From contig NC_133573.1 of the NCBI RefSeq assembly GCF_048773025.1, positions 2,495,001 to 2,559,000 on the forward strand: DNA of 64,000 nt, given 5' to 3'. Position 1 is the first letter of the stretch, and each line of letters starts with the position of its first letter. Below, piece after piece: positions 36,263 to 49,326 of the stretch. The translations under genes were made by a program, and so were the position numbers. Source of the DNA: Camelus bactrianus. Lineage: Eukaryota; Chordata; Mammalia; Artiodactyla; Camelidae. The notes below the pieces were generated by a model. That model saw nothing but the letters and a program-made list of their open reading frames with translations, did no database searches and was not told the origin of the DNA.

Positions 36263-36624
36263 GTGCAGGGGCTGGGACGCAGGCACTGGGCACTGGGCAG
36301 TAGGACCTCCTGCACCAGCAGGGCCTGGCCGGGGGTCTGGTCCCTAGGAACAGAGGAAGCACTCGGCAGGGCTGGTGCTGGAACCTGGGCCGGGAGCTTG
36401 GCTGTGGACACCTCCCAGGAGCCTGGTGAAGCTGCTTCTGGGGCCGCCAGAAAAACAGCTGAGAACTTGAGTCAGCCTCCGCGGAAGGGCCCGCTGGGCA
36501 GTGCTGGCAGGAGCACAAGCCACCAAAAGCAAGCAGGTGCCACCTCCCCGGCCTGCCCTCCCAGGCTCCCCCAGCACCCGGACAGGGAACAGCGCACGTG
36601 GGGCGAAGGGTGGGCGGACGCACG

Positions 36625-36780
36625 CACGCAGGTTGTCCTGGATGCATCCCCGTGCCTCAGTTCCCTCATCTGTGAAATGGAGAAGGTACCAGAACCCACT
36701 CGCGGAGGGGACCGTCACGTTTGGTAAAACGCAAGGAGTCCTTATGGCCATCCCTGGCGCAGGTAAGTGCTGAATTTACA
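36625..36780 (-). repeat. MIR SINE relic, reversed
   Basis: The stretch 'gtgcctcagttccctcatct' and 'gtgaaatggagaaggtacca' is the reverse complement of the MIR 3' core. It continues to 'tggcgcaggtaagtgctgaa', the reverse of the MIR 'agcacttactatgtgcca' part. Confidence 0.7.
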
Positions 36781-37740
36781 TAGGATATTATTTTCAAAGT
36801 ATTTGTTATCTAACGTGTACTACTTTATGGCGAGACTCTACCCACAAAATCCACTCTAATGGAAAGATTTCATGCAAAACAAGAGCACACATGAGCACTG
36901 GCTTGGTCTGAAAAGGAGATGGGTGTGAGGGAGCCGGGACCGGGAGACCCTGCGCCCGGGGCAGGCTCGTCGCCAACAAGAAGCCACACATCACCCCGGC
37001 CTGTGCTTCCTCCCCCGAGGAGGGAACCCGCTAAAAATTATTTCTGAAGTTCCTTCCAGTGTTTAAAAATCATATCGTTATAAAACACTCTTTTTTGCTT
37101 AGTTCCAAATTTGAAACTAATTTCTGATGGTCCTTGTTTTAATTAAGGCTTATTACAGGACAGAAGTCCGGCTGAACCACACATGGTATCTGTATAAATG
37201 CCTGCACTGTTTACTTTTCTCTAAAGGTAGATGATTTTAAGTTGAGAATAAAGGTTTTAAACATGAAGTACATTTTAGGCACGGGAGCTGTCAGATGTCA
37301 CGACCGTGCTCAGGGCCACACGGGCACCGTGGTTATGGGGTCCCCCCACCCAGGCACTGCAGCTGAGAGGCACAGCCCAGCTGGGCAGAACGACTGCCTG
37401 TGAGGATCACGTCTGTCGTCCCCTCACTGCCCAGAATGCACAGCAGTGAACATACGGACAGACATCTGCGAGGCCCACCTGAGACCCACCTGAGACAGCA
37501 GCCTCGTGCAGCCACCACAGTACACGGCGGGTGTCATCCACACAAGCTGCACTTGGCCGCATCCAGGCTGGAGAACTGTCAACACGACACGGAGGCTCCG
37601 CGTCCCGCTGCGGAGTTCTAAGCCGCTCTTGTGCTGCCTGATGCTGCGTCCCAGTCCGCCCCTCACAGTCCATGCCGGCCCGAAGGGCAGCCCCTGCTGA
37701 CCCCAGGAAAGAGGAATGTAAACAAGTGTGACTTTTAGCA

Positions 37741-37925
37741 GACACACCACTGTGTATAAACTAGATAAACAGCAAGGCCCCGCTGTACAGCCCTGGGAGC
37801 TGCAGTCAATACCTTGCAGTAACCTACAAAGGAGAAGAACGCGTATCCGTGTATAACTGAGTCACGACGCTGTGCCCCAGAAACACAACACTGTTCATCG
37901 ACTACACTCGAACTGAAAGATAAAA
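37741..37925 (+). mobile_element. L1 3' tail fragment, first of a tandem pair
   Basis: Reads 'aactagataaacagcaaggc', 'agtcaataccttgcagtaac', then 'tgtataactgagtcacgacg', ending at a degraded tail near 37925. It is a short 3' UTR piece with many A/T to G/C differences from related copies. Confidence 0.75.
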
Positions 37926-38120
37926 TTAAACATACTGTATATAAAGCAGATGGCCAGCAAGGTCCCACTGTACTGCACAGGGAACTACACTCACTATGTT
38001 GTAATATCCTAAAATGGAAAAGAATGTGAAATACGTGTGCACGACTGAATCGCCACGCTGTACACCAGAAACTAACAGGACGCTGCAAATCAACTCCACT
38101 TCGAAATAAATAAGCAAACA
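37926..38120 (+). mobile_element. L1 3' tail fragment, second of a tandem pair
   Basis: The same section of the 3' UTR starts again directly: 'atactgtatataaagcagat', 'gcaaggtcccactgtactgc', 'cgctgtacaccagaaactaa', ending 'tccacttcgaaataaataag'. Two copies of the same tail lie in the same orientation with no spacer. Confidence 0.75.
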
Positions 38121-41100
38121 AGGGCAACTTCCAGAAGCTGAACCCACAGCAGGCATCCTTTCACGTATCAAACTACCTACCAGAGCCACTTTTTACGTGA
38201 GGCAGAAGGGCTCCGATGACAGCCACCTGGACTGGTGGAAACAGTGAGGGGATTTTGCAGAACAGAACTTTTCATCCTTATACAGAACGCAGCCCTTCAG
38301 GACCTACCGGGAACCTCAAGTCAGAAACTACTTTTGAATTGAAGCTAAAATTACTCCACCTGAGAAACGAGGGGCAGAAAAGACGCACGTCACGCCCCCG
38401 ACACGCTGATGAGGCTCACGCTTCCATAACTAACAAAGCGACAGCGCGTTAGGAAGCACAGCCCACCACAAACACCCTGAAGCCCGTGAGCAGGTCGGGG
38501 ACCGGGGACCACCACAAGGCACCAGAGGGAGCTTCTGCACTGAGCAGGCCTGATGACGGTCCTGCCGCTTTTCCTGAACTGCTCGCGTCTGCGGGAGGCG
38601 GGGACCGCCAGGTCGGCCGCATCTGAGCGGAGACTCGGGGGCAAACCTCTGTTCTGTGGAGCTTCGGACAGAAAGTCACAGCTGTTACGCCTCATCTTCG
38701 CACAGAATCAAGAAGAACAAAAAAACTGGAACCATCTACTTACTCATCTGCAGCCCGAACTGGGCCTGGGTTACGGTCCACAGGCCCCTACTGCGTTCAC
38801 AGCAGGAGGGAGGGACCACACAGTGAGAGCCGTCACGCCACAGCGGAGCAGAGTCAGGGACGGGGGCCTTTGCTGCGGTGCAAGGAGACACCCAGACAGG
38901 AGCCCCTGAGCTTCAGCTCAGCCCTTCCCACGGGGACAGGGGCATCTGGGGCTATCGGAGCTGCACGAAGGTTCCCCATGGCACCCCTGCTCCAAAGATC
39001 CCACAGCCCGGGGGTGGGAGGGTGTCAGATGCAGCCCCTGGGACCAGCAGGCAGGGCACGGCGTCCCCACGTGTCCACACTCACTGACATCTCAGAGCGG
39101 TCGAGAGCGCTGCTGGCCCTTCTGTCCCACGGTCAGCTTCCTCGCTCCCCAGACCTCCAGGTACCGACCATGGGCAAAAGCTGATGTGACAAACGGCACC
39201 CGGAGCACAGGGGTCGGGCTCTGGGGTGTGACCCCGCACCCGCCCCTGCGCATGAAGGGTGCGAGGCATGGCACACGTTTAAAGACACTGTGTCATTCCA
39301 TTCATCTCTAAAACTTTCCCCTTTTTCCCCAGAAAGAGTGCTTCTAATATATTCATGTCAAGTCTGTACCAAGAGCAAATGCAATCAAAACCTTTTTCTT
39401 AGTCAAATTAGCGGCCACAGCATCCGTCATTCCAGACAAGGCTACGAAGAGGGTCACCCCAAGCAGGTCTTTCCTTGCAAGATGCTAAATACCTTCTCTC
39501 CTCATTCCAGGGCCTCAGGCACACTCTGTCCTCCTCTCTGTAATGGTTTATGCCGAATCTGCAGACGGTTCAGAACTGCTTCGTCAATTACGTAAGTGTT
39601 TGTGCCTGTTTTCAAGTGGACGACGGCCCAAAAGGAGGAATAAGCACCTTCCTGGAACAGCATCCTACCGAACGGGGACAACGTGAGCGAAAGCACAGCT
39701 GCAGGTAACAAGGAAAGCCTGCCTGGAGACGTCTCCTGTGTCAGTACAATCTGTGCACGTTGTTTACAGTAAAGATTTCTAGCACGTGTTCCTCAGTACA
39801 GGTACGGCCACTCAAACAAGCTAGACGGTGGTCATACTGCAAGAGGGATTCTCACGAACCACCTAGTTTATGTCTAAGTAAAAGCCGATCCTCCAAAAAA
39901 GCCCAGCTCAAGCACAGAAGGTGCATCGCTGAAAACCCTCGCATGTGTATTCATGCAGTGAATGCTGACCACGCAGCCACTCAAGTAGCAAGAAGCCGTA
40001 GCTCTGTTACTCGCAGTTCCCAGCACAACACAACGTGTCTAAGAGCCATGCTCGGGAGCCAGTCCAGTGTCGGCGCCGACTCTAGGTGGCGCTGCAGGAC
40101 GACTGACCATTGGACTCTCAGCCTGTCCCCTGGCCCCGAGCCGTCTGCGCACGGAGGCCTCCTCGCCTGTTCTTCCGCCCCTGGGGTGTGCTGCCTGCCT
40201 TCCCTTCATCCTCGAGGCAGGACGCGGGGCAGGCAGACTCGCACACGTAGCAGGGGACTGAGGGTTCCGGAAACTAAAGACTGGAGTTCTGAAGCAGACC
40301 TTCCTTGGACCTAATCTGAAATCACACTCTTATGTGCATCCAGACTCCCCGCCCTCAACAACATAAACGTCTGCTCCCAAGCGCTCAGAAACTCCCCCCA
40401 CTGGGTTACAAACAGCCAGCCCAGGACTCTCGACATACAGGCTGAGAAATTGCTTTGGAAACCCAAGAACAAAATCCAGCCATCATCGAGGGCCAACCAG
40501 CCGGCGGAAGCAACCTTTCTGCCACGTGATGCCAACAGGTCAGTAGCTAGAATTTAATGCCTCAAGAATGGGCTGTGCCCTGGGTGTCAGCCCAGTTTCC
40601 CAGAACACAACGGTCAACACCGAGAGCAAGGGTAGTGGGGAGGCCAGTGGCGGGTCACCAGCACTCACGGCGGCCGCGCCACCAGCAGCCTGACTCATGG
40701 GGCCACAGTGCTGTCACCTCAGTCACCACGGAGCCAGGATGACGTGACCCGAGGACGTCGGACAGCCTTGGGCTCTGAAAATGCACAACGACTTAAGATG
40801 ATTTTGTGTCTGGCGTATTTGAGAAACATTCGCAGTAGATGACTGCAAGCACGACAGTGCTGACACATGGTGACATGGGACAGACCGGGGCCCCCGTTTC
40901 CGGGCCAGTCCTGCTGGACGCACCCAGTGTGCACAGAGAAACAGTAAGAGAACGTCATGAGCAGCTATGCGGCAATAAACCGGACAACCCAGGAGCGTTC
41001 AGGCTGCATCTCACAGGCGTCAGACAGCCACCTGGGCTCCGTCTCCAGACCTCCTTTCTTACAGTCTCGGCTCCCCTGAAAGGGTAAGACACGTGATAAA

Positions 41101-42367
41101 GCCAGGCCACTGCTTCTTGTGCTGAAGAAATAGTTGTGAATCAGGGAACTCAGATGTAAAAACAAGATATCCAATTGTACAAAAATGCCAACTTCAGCAA
41201 GGAAAAATAAAGTGATTCAAGTAGGTCAAACCTCTAAAGAGGACGGATTTACAACCAGCTTCCTCCAGCGATGCACCTACCTCCTCCACAAGGTTCAAAC
41301 AATGTCTTAAAACATAAAAACTTGCTTGGTGCTTGATGCTTAGAATACCGTGCTAAAAAACTAATGAAATTGTTTACTACACGCATCTTAGTAACATGTA
41401 GTTCAAACTCCATATGAAAAGTAAACTCAAGAAAAAATTTAAAACTAAGGGCTGACGTCACCGTACAATGCTGCAAGACACACTGAAACGCGGGCTAGGA
41501 GAAACGGAAAAGGAACATGCTTGCCAAAACACAACCGTGTGTGTTTCCAAGTCAGAGACAACTGGTTCTTCAGGAGCGAACGCCCACTGTTCCAGCCGTC
41601 ACAGGAAAGCCGGCGCAGCCCTCCCGGGGGAGGCAGGCACAGGCCATGGGTTTCAGAAACAACACGTTCCGTGGCTTAAAAGCTACAAGCTGAAAATGGA
41701 TACGTCACTGAAAGCAGAAGCCTGGGTTTACTCGCGTGCGTCTGATTCGCAGGGTCCACCTCTGCGCCTCCGCCAGAGCTGTTCCTGACGCACGGATCGT
41801 CCTTTCTCACCCACCCTTATGATCAAGCACAAAACTGAAGGCGTTTAGAGCACAAATTAACAAACTACAGCACACTTAGTTCACAGCCCAAAAAGGTAAA
41901 CCAGGAATGTGCCACCAGCTGAGCACCAAGGCACTCCGGCCACGCAGCTGTGTGGCCCCACGCGGCAACAGTCACCCTCTGTAACCCAGTAGAGCCAGTT
42001 CCCCACGGGGAACAGGTGCAACCAACACACCACGGTGTGAACCGCACCCCCTACGCGCACAGCCGCTTCCCGAAGGACGCGCACCAACCCTCCGGCTCGC
42101 GCCCTGCACCTGTCCTCCCTCCTGACTCCGCAGCTGGCGCCTGTAGCTGGGGTCACTCTGGTGCGGGGAGACCGTGACTCCAGTACAGATGCAGAACAGG
42201 GATAAAGGCAGAGACCCCGGCCGTGCTTCCTTCTCAAGAACTGTTCAGCAGCCTTTCTGCCACCTCGAGGACGGCGAATGTCATCAGCACTCCCGCCACG
42301 CACTCCGCCTGCATGCACCCCACTCCCCTTTGATGGTAACCATTGAAGGCTCTGGATTCACCTGTTC
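38121..42367. other. GC-rich non-coding stretch, no gene recognised
   Basis: About 4.2 kb. No exon or clear repeat is seen apart from a CTCF-like site at 40081-40097. Overlapping frames up to 184 codons (39760-40314) lack recognisable domains. Confidence 0.45.
40081..40097 (+). promoter_or_regulatory. CTCF-like motif
   Basis: The bases tctaggtggcgctgcag match the frequent CTCF variant CTAGGTGGCGCTG. Motif match by eye only. Confidence 0.4.
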
Positions 42368-42455
42368 CGGCGGGAGGGTGTAGCCAAGCAGTGGGGCGCG
42401 AGCTCAGCAGGCACGAGGTCCTGGGCTCCATCCCCAGCACCGCCTCCAAATACAA
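42368..42455 (+). mobile_element. Camelid tRNA-derived SINE (Vic-1 type)
   Basis: Reads 'gcgggagggtgtagccaagc' (A-box region), 'gcacgaggtcctgggctcca' (B box, compare ggtcctgggttcaatcc), then 'ccccagcaccgcctccaaat' and an A-rich end. This layout is characteristic of camelid SINEs built on a tRNA-Ala-like head. It is diverged, with a shortened A-box area. Confidence 0.8.
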
Positions 42456-43530
42456 CCCAACCTAATTACCTCCCGCTCACAGAACAAACAGAAAGCAAAA
42501 CGTGGATGGACCTACTCTTAAGAGTCAAAACCATCTCAGCCCACTTTAACCTGGCTGCCATGTCAGACCAAACCATCTTACAACTCAGTGTCGGAGGAGA
42601 CTGAGGAGTGCAGTTAACCCCTAATTCCCAACAAAAATGTCCCCAGAAATAACTAAGGAAAGCTTGTTTCAATCCATCTGCTGACGGTGTGTTTTTGGAA
42701 GAAACCTGTATTTGCCCTAGAATAACTTGAGGGGAGCAAATACTGAGGGTTTGTACTTTTTAAACTGATCCTTAGGGGACTACGCTCTGCACACGCTCAC
42801 CTGGTGACACAGGGAGAAGCTAGGCTCAAATTTAAAAAATACAGAAGCTACTCTTGAAAATATGAAGTGTTTTTAAGTTTAGAAGCGTCTCATTAACTGA
42901 GGTTGTGAAAAAAGCAAGAACGTACAACTCTGGCAACACAAGAGTAAGAGGAAACACAATGTGATGACACTTTGTGAAACAGACGCAGCAAAGCAACGTC
43001 ACAGAACCTGCCAGGAACACGCTCCTCCCATCTCGGTGACGTTGGCGGCAACACTGTCTCTTCTGTTGCGATTAGGAAACCATTCTGGTAACGAAGGGAA
43101 AATACACTTTCCCAAGTCGTCCACATGTACACATCCTACCTGCGAAGTCGTTCTCTCTCTCAAAAAGAAAAAAAAGTGGTTACACTTTATGAAAACAGGA
43201 GAAGTGTTACAGGTCCCTAACTCGTCACAAGTTCTTCGGGAGCTTCCTAACAAGCACTTCACAAGAACATGTGTTTCAGCGGCTCACGACAAACAGTGCT
43301 GTGCTTGGAACCACCCTGGATGTGGCCGCAGGCTCTCGCTGATGAGAACTGGCCCCGTCCACGGAGCAGAGAACGCCTTGTGTGAAAACACACGTGGGCA
43401 CGCACGGGGCTCCAGGGGTGAAAACCCACGTGTGTGCACAGGGCTGGGCTTCGCTGCACGGTGGTCCTTCCACATGCAGCTCAGTCAGAACATGGAAAAG
43501 CCTGCGACAGATGCCTTAGCATCCCACCTG

Positions 43531-43578
43531 CGCACACACACGTGCACACACACGCGTACACACCCACGCACGCACACC
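43531..43578. repeat. CA/CACG-rich microsatellite
   Basis: Interrupted CA repeat with CpG steps. It lies within a 255-codon open frame (42961-43728) that I do not call as a gene. Confidence 0.8.
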
Positions 43579-46500
43579 AGATACTACAAATTCCTAGTGT
43601 TTGAATACAAAGCCCACCCGATTCCCTTTACTTTGTACCCGAGGACCATTAGCAAGAGTTCAAAACCAGGCCCCTCGGGCCCCGCAGGACCGAGCAGCTT
43701 GGCTTTGAGCTGTGCCTGCTCCACTTAAAAAGGAAGGCCGCTGAGCAGGCACACGGAGTCTGTGCAAATTACAGTTCTGAAGGCTTGTCTCTGTTGAATT
43801 AGAAGACCGCCCACCTTTCTGACTTAGCGTCTCTGTCCTTTCACCGTCAGGATGTGCCTGCCACTCTGCTGACTTCCACGGCTAGACTGTGACTTCCCAT
43901 CTGATCAAGACACAGGCGTCGCACAGACACAGGGACACGTGGGTGACACAGCGGCAGTGCTGGGGTAAATGGCTGACACGCACGCGCTGGGCCCTGCACA
44001 CACCCTGACGCACGAATTCCATCCATCTACTTCCAAGACTGCTGTTTTGCTGAGGCAGACTCTTCAACCGCACACTTTAACTGAATGCTCTCCCCCGTGA
44101 GCCCAGCAAACTGTGCAGCACGTGACATTTCTGCTTCTCTTGGTTTTTTCCCACTTAATACACGATCTTAATTCTCCTGACAACTCTCAGGGGTGACATT
44201 ACACTCCTATTCCAACCATCACCCCCACCCCACAAAAGCAAACAAAACCTTGATTTTGAAACGTATTTCCTATGGGAACATTTCCTCAAGCAGTGATGTA
44301 TAAAAACGAAACTATGAGGCTGCTTACATGTGACACGCTGGCTCCCAGCAGAGAGACGAGGCTCTGAGGAGGGATGTGTCTTCCTTGAAGGAAAAAAAAA
44401 AGTACCTTTCTTTGTCAAGAGTGTCACACACAAAATGGCCCAGGACCTGGAGGCAGGAGCCTAACTGAGCTCTTCAGCTACACAGCCAACGTGCCCCACA
44501 CCCTCCCAGAGACCACGTCTACCCCTTAACGCAGAAAGTGACTCACTGTACCCGACAGCTCGGAGCTTAGTCACCGAAGGGCAAGTTAGGGGAGCGGTGC
44601 ATCTTCACTGTTACCCCCACTGCTGGACCCACAAGCCATTCCAGGCAGTTTAGGGCAGGAAGTTAGAAATGCTCAGCAGAATTTAATTAAACAATTGGAT
44701 TCTGGCAGAGAACTCCAGGGACATACCCTACTTCGATAAACAAAGCCACGGAATCTGGAATGACAATACAGGTGCTCACATTTAAATTCTCAAGCTCAGA
44801 CGCCAACACAGGGGCCCCCACCCTCAGCTTCGAGTAGGGTTTTAAACCCCACACTTCTTCCAGGGGGAAGAGAAAAGATTCCGCCTGCTGAATCAGCATC
44901 CTTAATTTCCTTGTTCATTTTGGCATTATTTTCTGTGTATTCTAGAAGGTTTAATTTCTTAAAAACAGGTTTTACTCTGTGCCCTTGACTCAGATTACAC
45001 TGATCTGTGCATCAACACCGTCACACTGGAAAAATTCAGGACTGCTGAGAATTCTTAACCAACAAACATCTATTATGGCTGCGATTTCTGCCGGAGGAAA
45101 CAGATTAGTGATTCGATTTTTTCTGATATGTCAACATTCTCCATGATAATAAGGAAAAGAAGGGGGAGAAGGTGAAGTCAAAAACACTCAAGCTTCAGCA
45201 GACACGTGAGGACCACAGCGGAGCAGTGATGACAGCGTCCAATTCTACAAACCACTGAGAGACGTTCCCCACACACATCGCTCATCAACTACCAGGAAAA
45301 CACCACGTATCTGAGCTGGAGCTGAGTTACATGGAGAAAGTAGTTCTGAAGCATGTATCTGTGATGCAGAAAACACAACCGTTCCCCTATCAGTGGCTCA
45401 GAACCACGGCTACTTCTCAGTGGAGCCCAAACAGCCATTCCACCAAAAGACCACTGGGGGGCGCACACAACCCATGGCACTTGTCCAAAGATTAATGATA
45501 AAGGGGGAAAAATCACATTTTATTTGGGATGTTAGTTTCCTTGTTACCAATTATTATTGTTGCTTGGTAACTGAAAACTAGCTCCAAAAATATTAACACT
45601 AAGAAAAGGAATCTTTTCATTTCTAACAGACAATGCTATTAAAAGACATGCTATCTGAACAGCCTCAAGTTACACACTCAACACATAGTAAAACAAAACA
45701 ACAAGAAAGTACACAGCCAGAGCAGCTTCCTGTCACCTATATTTCCATGCACTGGGCTCCAAGTATTTTTTAGAAAAAAGTTTGAATCCCACACAGTCCT
45801 ATGGAACAGTATTCCTACGAAATGAGAGAAACTCTAATTTGCTTTTATTCTACCAGTTTGTTTAAGCACGGAAGTCAATGAAGTCTCTTCGGTGACATGC
45901 TCGAGTAACATGAGGGCCCTCATTACAACGTCTTCCGAGAACTCAGGAGTTCACCACAGGAGCCGGAATCTCCTGATAACATCATAACTGTGTGTCGTGA
46001 CAGTGAGTAATTTAAAGCCATGTAACAAAGGAACACACGTACACACAAGTAAAGAATAAACATCCACAAAGCAAATGACAGCGCAGAAAAATCTATATGC
46101 TTTGGAAACTTCAAAAGAACGTTCAAATTAATCAAGAAACTTCCAAAAATGTCAACTACTTTCAGCATCAAAGGAACCCTGAAGGCACCAGAGAACCCTG
46201 CCCCAACCTGCCTTCTGCTGGTTCCTGAAGTGGCTCTTTTGAGGTTCAATGACCTTGAAAATCTCGGCGCCTTCACTGAATCCTTCCGAGAAGTTCCAGA
46301 AAAGAGTAACACCTCTTCGCACGTTTCCCGGTCCATCTGTCTTGCCATCACAACCCAGGAGAAAGGCAACGTCCACGGGGACTCGGGCTCCGAAACGGAC
46401 GACATTCTCAAGTGATCCCCGGGTCAAGAGCCCCCCAGACGAGGCTGCACAGCCCGTGTCTGGCTCAGCCTTCTAGAAAAGGGCAAGAGACTGGGAACGG

Positions 46501-48439
46501 GCGGCAAGTGGGGGGCAGAGCCCCTTGCACGTAGGTACCCGTCCCTGGACACAAGCACGCCGGGCATTGCAGGGAGGCCAGAGGCCAGCCCTCAGCACCA
46601 AGGGAAAACGCCCTTCGCCGGCGCAGCAGCCGGGGGGCTGTCGGGGTGCGCAGGGTGCTCACACGCCGCGGAGTCGGCGGGCTGGGAGTCAACACGTCAG
46701 GTTCAAAGACGCCTAACTCGCCCCTTGTCAGAACAGACAGCCGGCTTCCGGGCAGGATCAGACGCAGCCCCTCCTGCAAAGCCGAGCAGCTTACTTAGCA
46801 GGATGGTTTGCTAAGCTCCATGAAAATTCTCTCCTTCCACTGAATAAGATGTAGACGGATCGAAGCTCAAATGCTTTCACTCAGGAAAGTGAAGGACAAG
46901 ACACTCACAAGAAAAATGAAAGGAGTCCACACCACTGGTCCTCTGCCCGGGAAAGGAGAAGGTGCTGTGTGGCCCTTCCCTTGTCTCAGGTCTAACTGCG
47001 TGCGGCTGAGCATGAGGAGGGACCAGGAGACATCAGAGAACTAGGTTTCCAGTGAGTACTGAGCACTGAGAACACTCACAGCACGATTAACACCCACGGC
47101 ATTTCCAGTACGAGACCCACCAGACCCACCGCTTTAGGACACACCCCGCCCAACCCAAGACTGACAGGTAGTCCAGTCAAGGTAGTATTTTTAAATTTAG
47201 CTCACAGTCCTGTTTATTTTTTTAACAAGTGGCATATCATTGTTATTTTTTCAAAACGCACACATAAATCGTTAAAGAAACCACGTAACTGCGGAAACTA
47301 CATAACCCAACGCTAGCCGACATCAGAGTGTCTGGCTGATCAGTAATGCACACAGGGGCCTCAAAGGGGACAGCGCTGGACGAGGCAGGGCTCAGCTTCA
47401 TCGGCTGCAGGGGGACCGTCTTGACTTAGACGGCTTTTCCGGGAGGCGGGCCGTCAGACCTGCCAGGGAGGACACGCACGTCTGGTCTGGGAGGGGGCAC
47501 CCTCCTCACCCACCCAGCCTGGGCACCCCACCTGCAGACGGCACGCTGCTTGCTTGGGACTACTTTAAATTACACTAAGGAAAAAAGGGATGAGAGAAAT
47601 AACCAAATTTTAGAACATGGAACAAGACTGTCTCAGATGAAACGACTCTGCTGGCACTGTCATCTTCCTGGTTCACGGAGGATCCTTAAGCCAAGCTTTC
47701 CCTGCTCTCTGCAGTACCTCCAGCTCCAGCTAGAAATCCGATAAACACGTCCAAGCTAAAGAAAATGACACTGACACAGAACAGGAACCGCCACGAGGGG
47801 GTCTCAAGTTCCCAGAACAGAGACCTCTGCTCACACCACACGTGACTGCAAACAAAGGCCGCCTGAGGACAGCCACCATTTGCCCCCGTAAAAATGAAGG
47901 GCTGCCTGGCATTCTGCAGGGGAGCAGCAGCGCACCGGGCGCCCCCACGGGGTCCGGTCCCCCCGTGCAGGTGAGTATCCCATGTCACACTGGTGCCCTC
48001 GCTGCTCTACATGAGCGAACGCTCTCCGGGCAGTCGGGGGCCTGCCAACCACGCTCGGATTCCTCAGGCCTCCCGGGTGACTGCGCAGATTCTGAAATAA
48101 TACGATGGCCGCCTCGCGTCAGGGAGGGGTCCTCCTGAGTTGGCTCATTACTGGCTGTTTTCCTCGGAATCTAACCTCATGTCACTCTCATTCAAATGCT
48201 CTGATTCAGGAGAACTTAAGGAGTTCCTCTGGCAGGTTTTACACTAATTTCCTAACTAAAATGTACTCGCATTTTCCATCACAGTCAAGGAAAGTATTAA
48301 GGCGAGTGTGTGCACCAGTGGAGGAAGCGATAAAGAGGACTATTAGGTCAGAATGACTGCAAATTGCGGCCATGTGGAAACACTACTTGTCACATGCTTT
48401 TAAACACTATTATTCTTTACCATAGTGATTTCCACATTC
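43579..48439. other. Non-coding stretch, no gene recognised
   Basis: About 4.9 kb of mixed DNA. A CTCF-like site lies at 45451-45465. An ATG-started 88-codon frame at 46149-46415 has no recognised domain. Confidence 0.45.
45451..45465 (+). promoter_or_regulatory. CTCF-like motif
   Basis: The bases ccactggggggcgca differ from the CTCF core CCACTAGGGGGCGC at one position. Motif match by eye only. Confidence 0.4.
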
Positions 48440-49120
48440 CTACGTCCGACTCTAAGTTTTCCCTTGAGCTTCAGAATTACAGGTCCACGGACCTACTCGA
48501 CACCTGCTCGGACGTCTCAAAGGCATTGCAAAACCAGTCCAATGTCTCCACAGGAAGGGGACCTGACTCCCGGCCCCCATCCTTATTTTACGCCAGCTCC
48601 TCCAGCGCAGACACTGCACGTCACCCTCAGTGCCTTCTCTGCCCTCGTTCCTCGCGGCCTGAGACCCTGGACGCTCCAGCTCCGAAACAGGTCTCCACCC
48701 CAGTCACATCCCCCACATTGGCTGCAGGCTCGGCCGCCGTCATCTCGTCACTGGACAGCAGCCTTTCCCCACCTCGCCCATCTACGAAGCATTCTTCCCC
48801 ACGCAGTCTTCTAAAGATACGTCTCATCATGTCACGTCTCAGTCTGACAGGGAAATGGCTTTTTACCACATTTAGCAGCAAATCTCAAGTAGCTTTAATG
48901 CAGTCTTCAATATCCCCTTCCTCCACAGCCCCCCCACCTCCCCTCTCCCAGCAGCCTCGCAGCCCAGCCACACCCCCCTCTGTGGGTCCACGAACACCTC
49001 AGCCTCAGCCTTTTTTCCACGTCAGTTGCTGCGCGAGCTGCTCCCTCTGCCTCCAGCTGTTTCCAGGTCTGGCTCCTTGTCGTGCCCTGAAATCCAGCCC
49101 CGTCTCCTTCGGAGAGCTAT
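48440..49120 (+). repeat. L2 LINE relic (long)
   Basis: A long diverged L2 3' part in order: 'gacgtctcaaaggcattgca' (compare L2 'gacgtctcacaggcatctca'), 'cacgcagtcttctaaagata', 'catcatgtcacgtctcagtc', 'gcagcctcgcagcccagcca' and 'agctgctccctctgcctcca'. A 285-codon open frame (48364-49221, TTG start) runs through it. I read that as a result of C-rich, TA-poor sequence and not as protein. Confidence 0.68.
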
Positions 49121-49295
49121 CCTTCCCACCCAGACGGAAGTACCACCCCGCGCCGATGCTCCACCGCATCCCAGACTCGCTGCCTTCACATCTGCTTCCC
49201 ACGCTGCAAGGAGAGCTCTGAGAGATGAGGACCCCCCACACACACATACCCGGGGCACCTCCAGCTGCTTCTCCAGGGTGTCGCTGACTGGGATG

Positions 49296-49326
49296 GGAGG
49301 AAGGAAGGAAGGAAGGAAGGAAGGAG
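49296..49326. repeat. (GGAA)n microsatellite
   Basis: About seven GGAA units in a row. Such runs can bind ETS-family factors, but no promoter is evident next to it. Confidence 0.9.

Larger units (their letters stand above)
33530..36624. other. Non-coding stretch with poly-A run
   Basis: Contains a 22-base A-run (34770-34791) and a CTCF-like site (listed separately). A 205-codon open frame at 35067-35684 starts from GTG, has no recognised domain and is not called as a gene. No exon is recognised. Confidence 0.5.

Noticed and set aside
42368-42455. Functional tRNA gene
   Set aside because: A and B box text is present, but the cloverleaf is not kept and the 3' part is the SINE body.
48364-49221. 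285-codon plus-strand frame
   Set aside because: TTG start, overlaps a recognisable L2 relic, and is Ser/Pro-rich from C-rich DNA.
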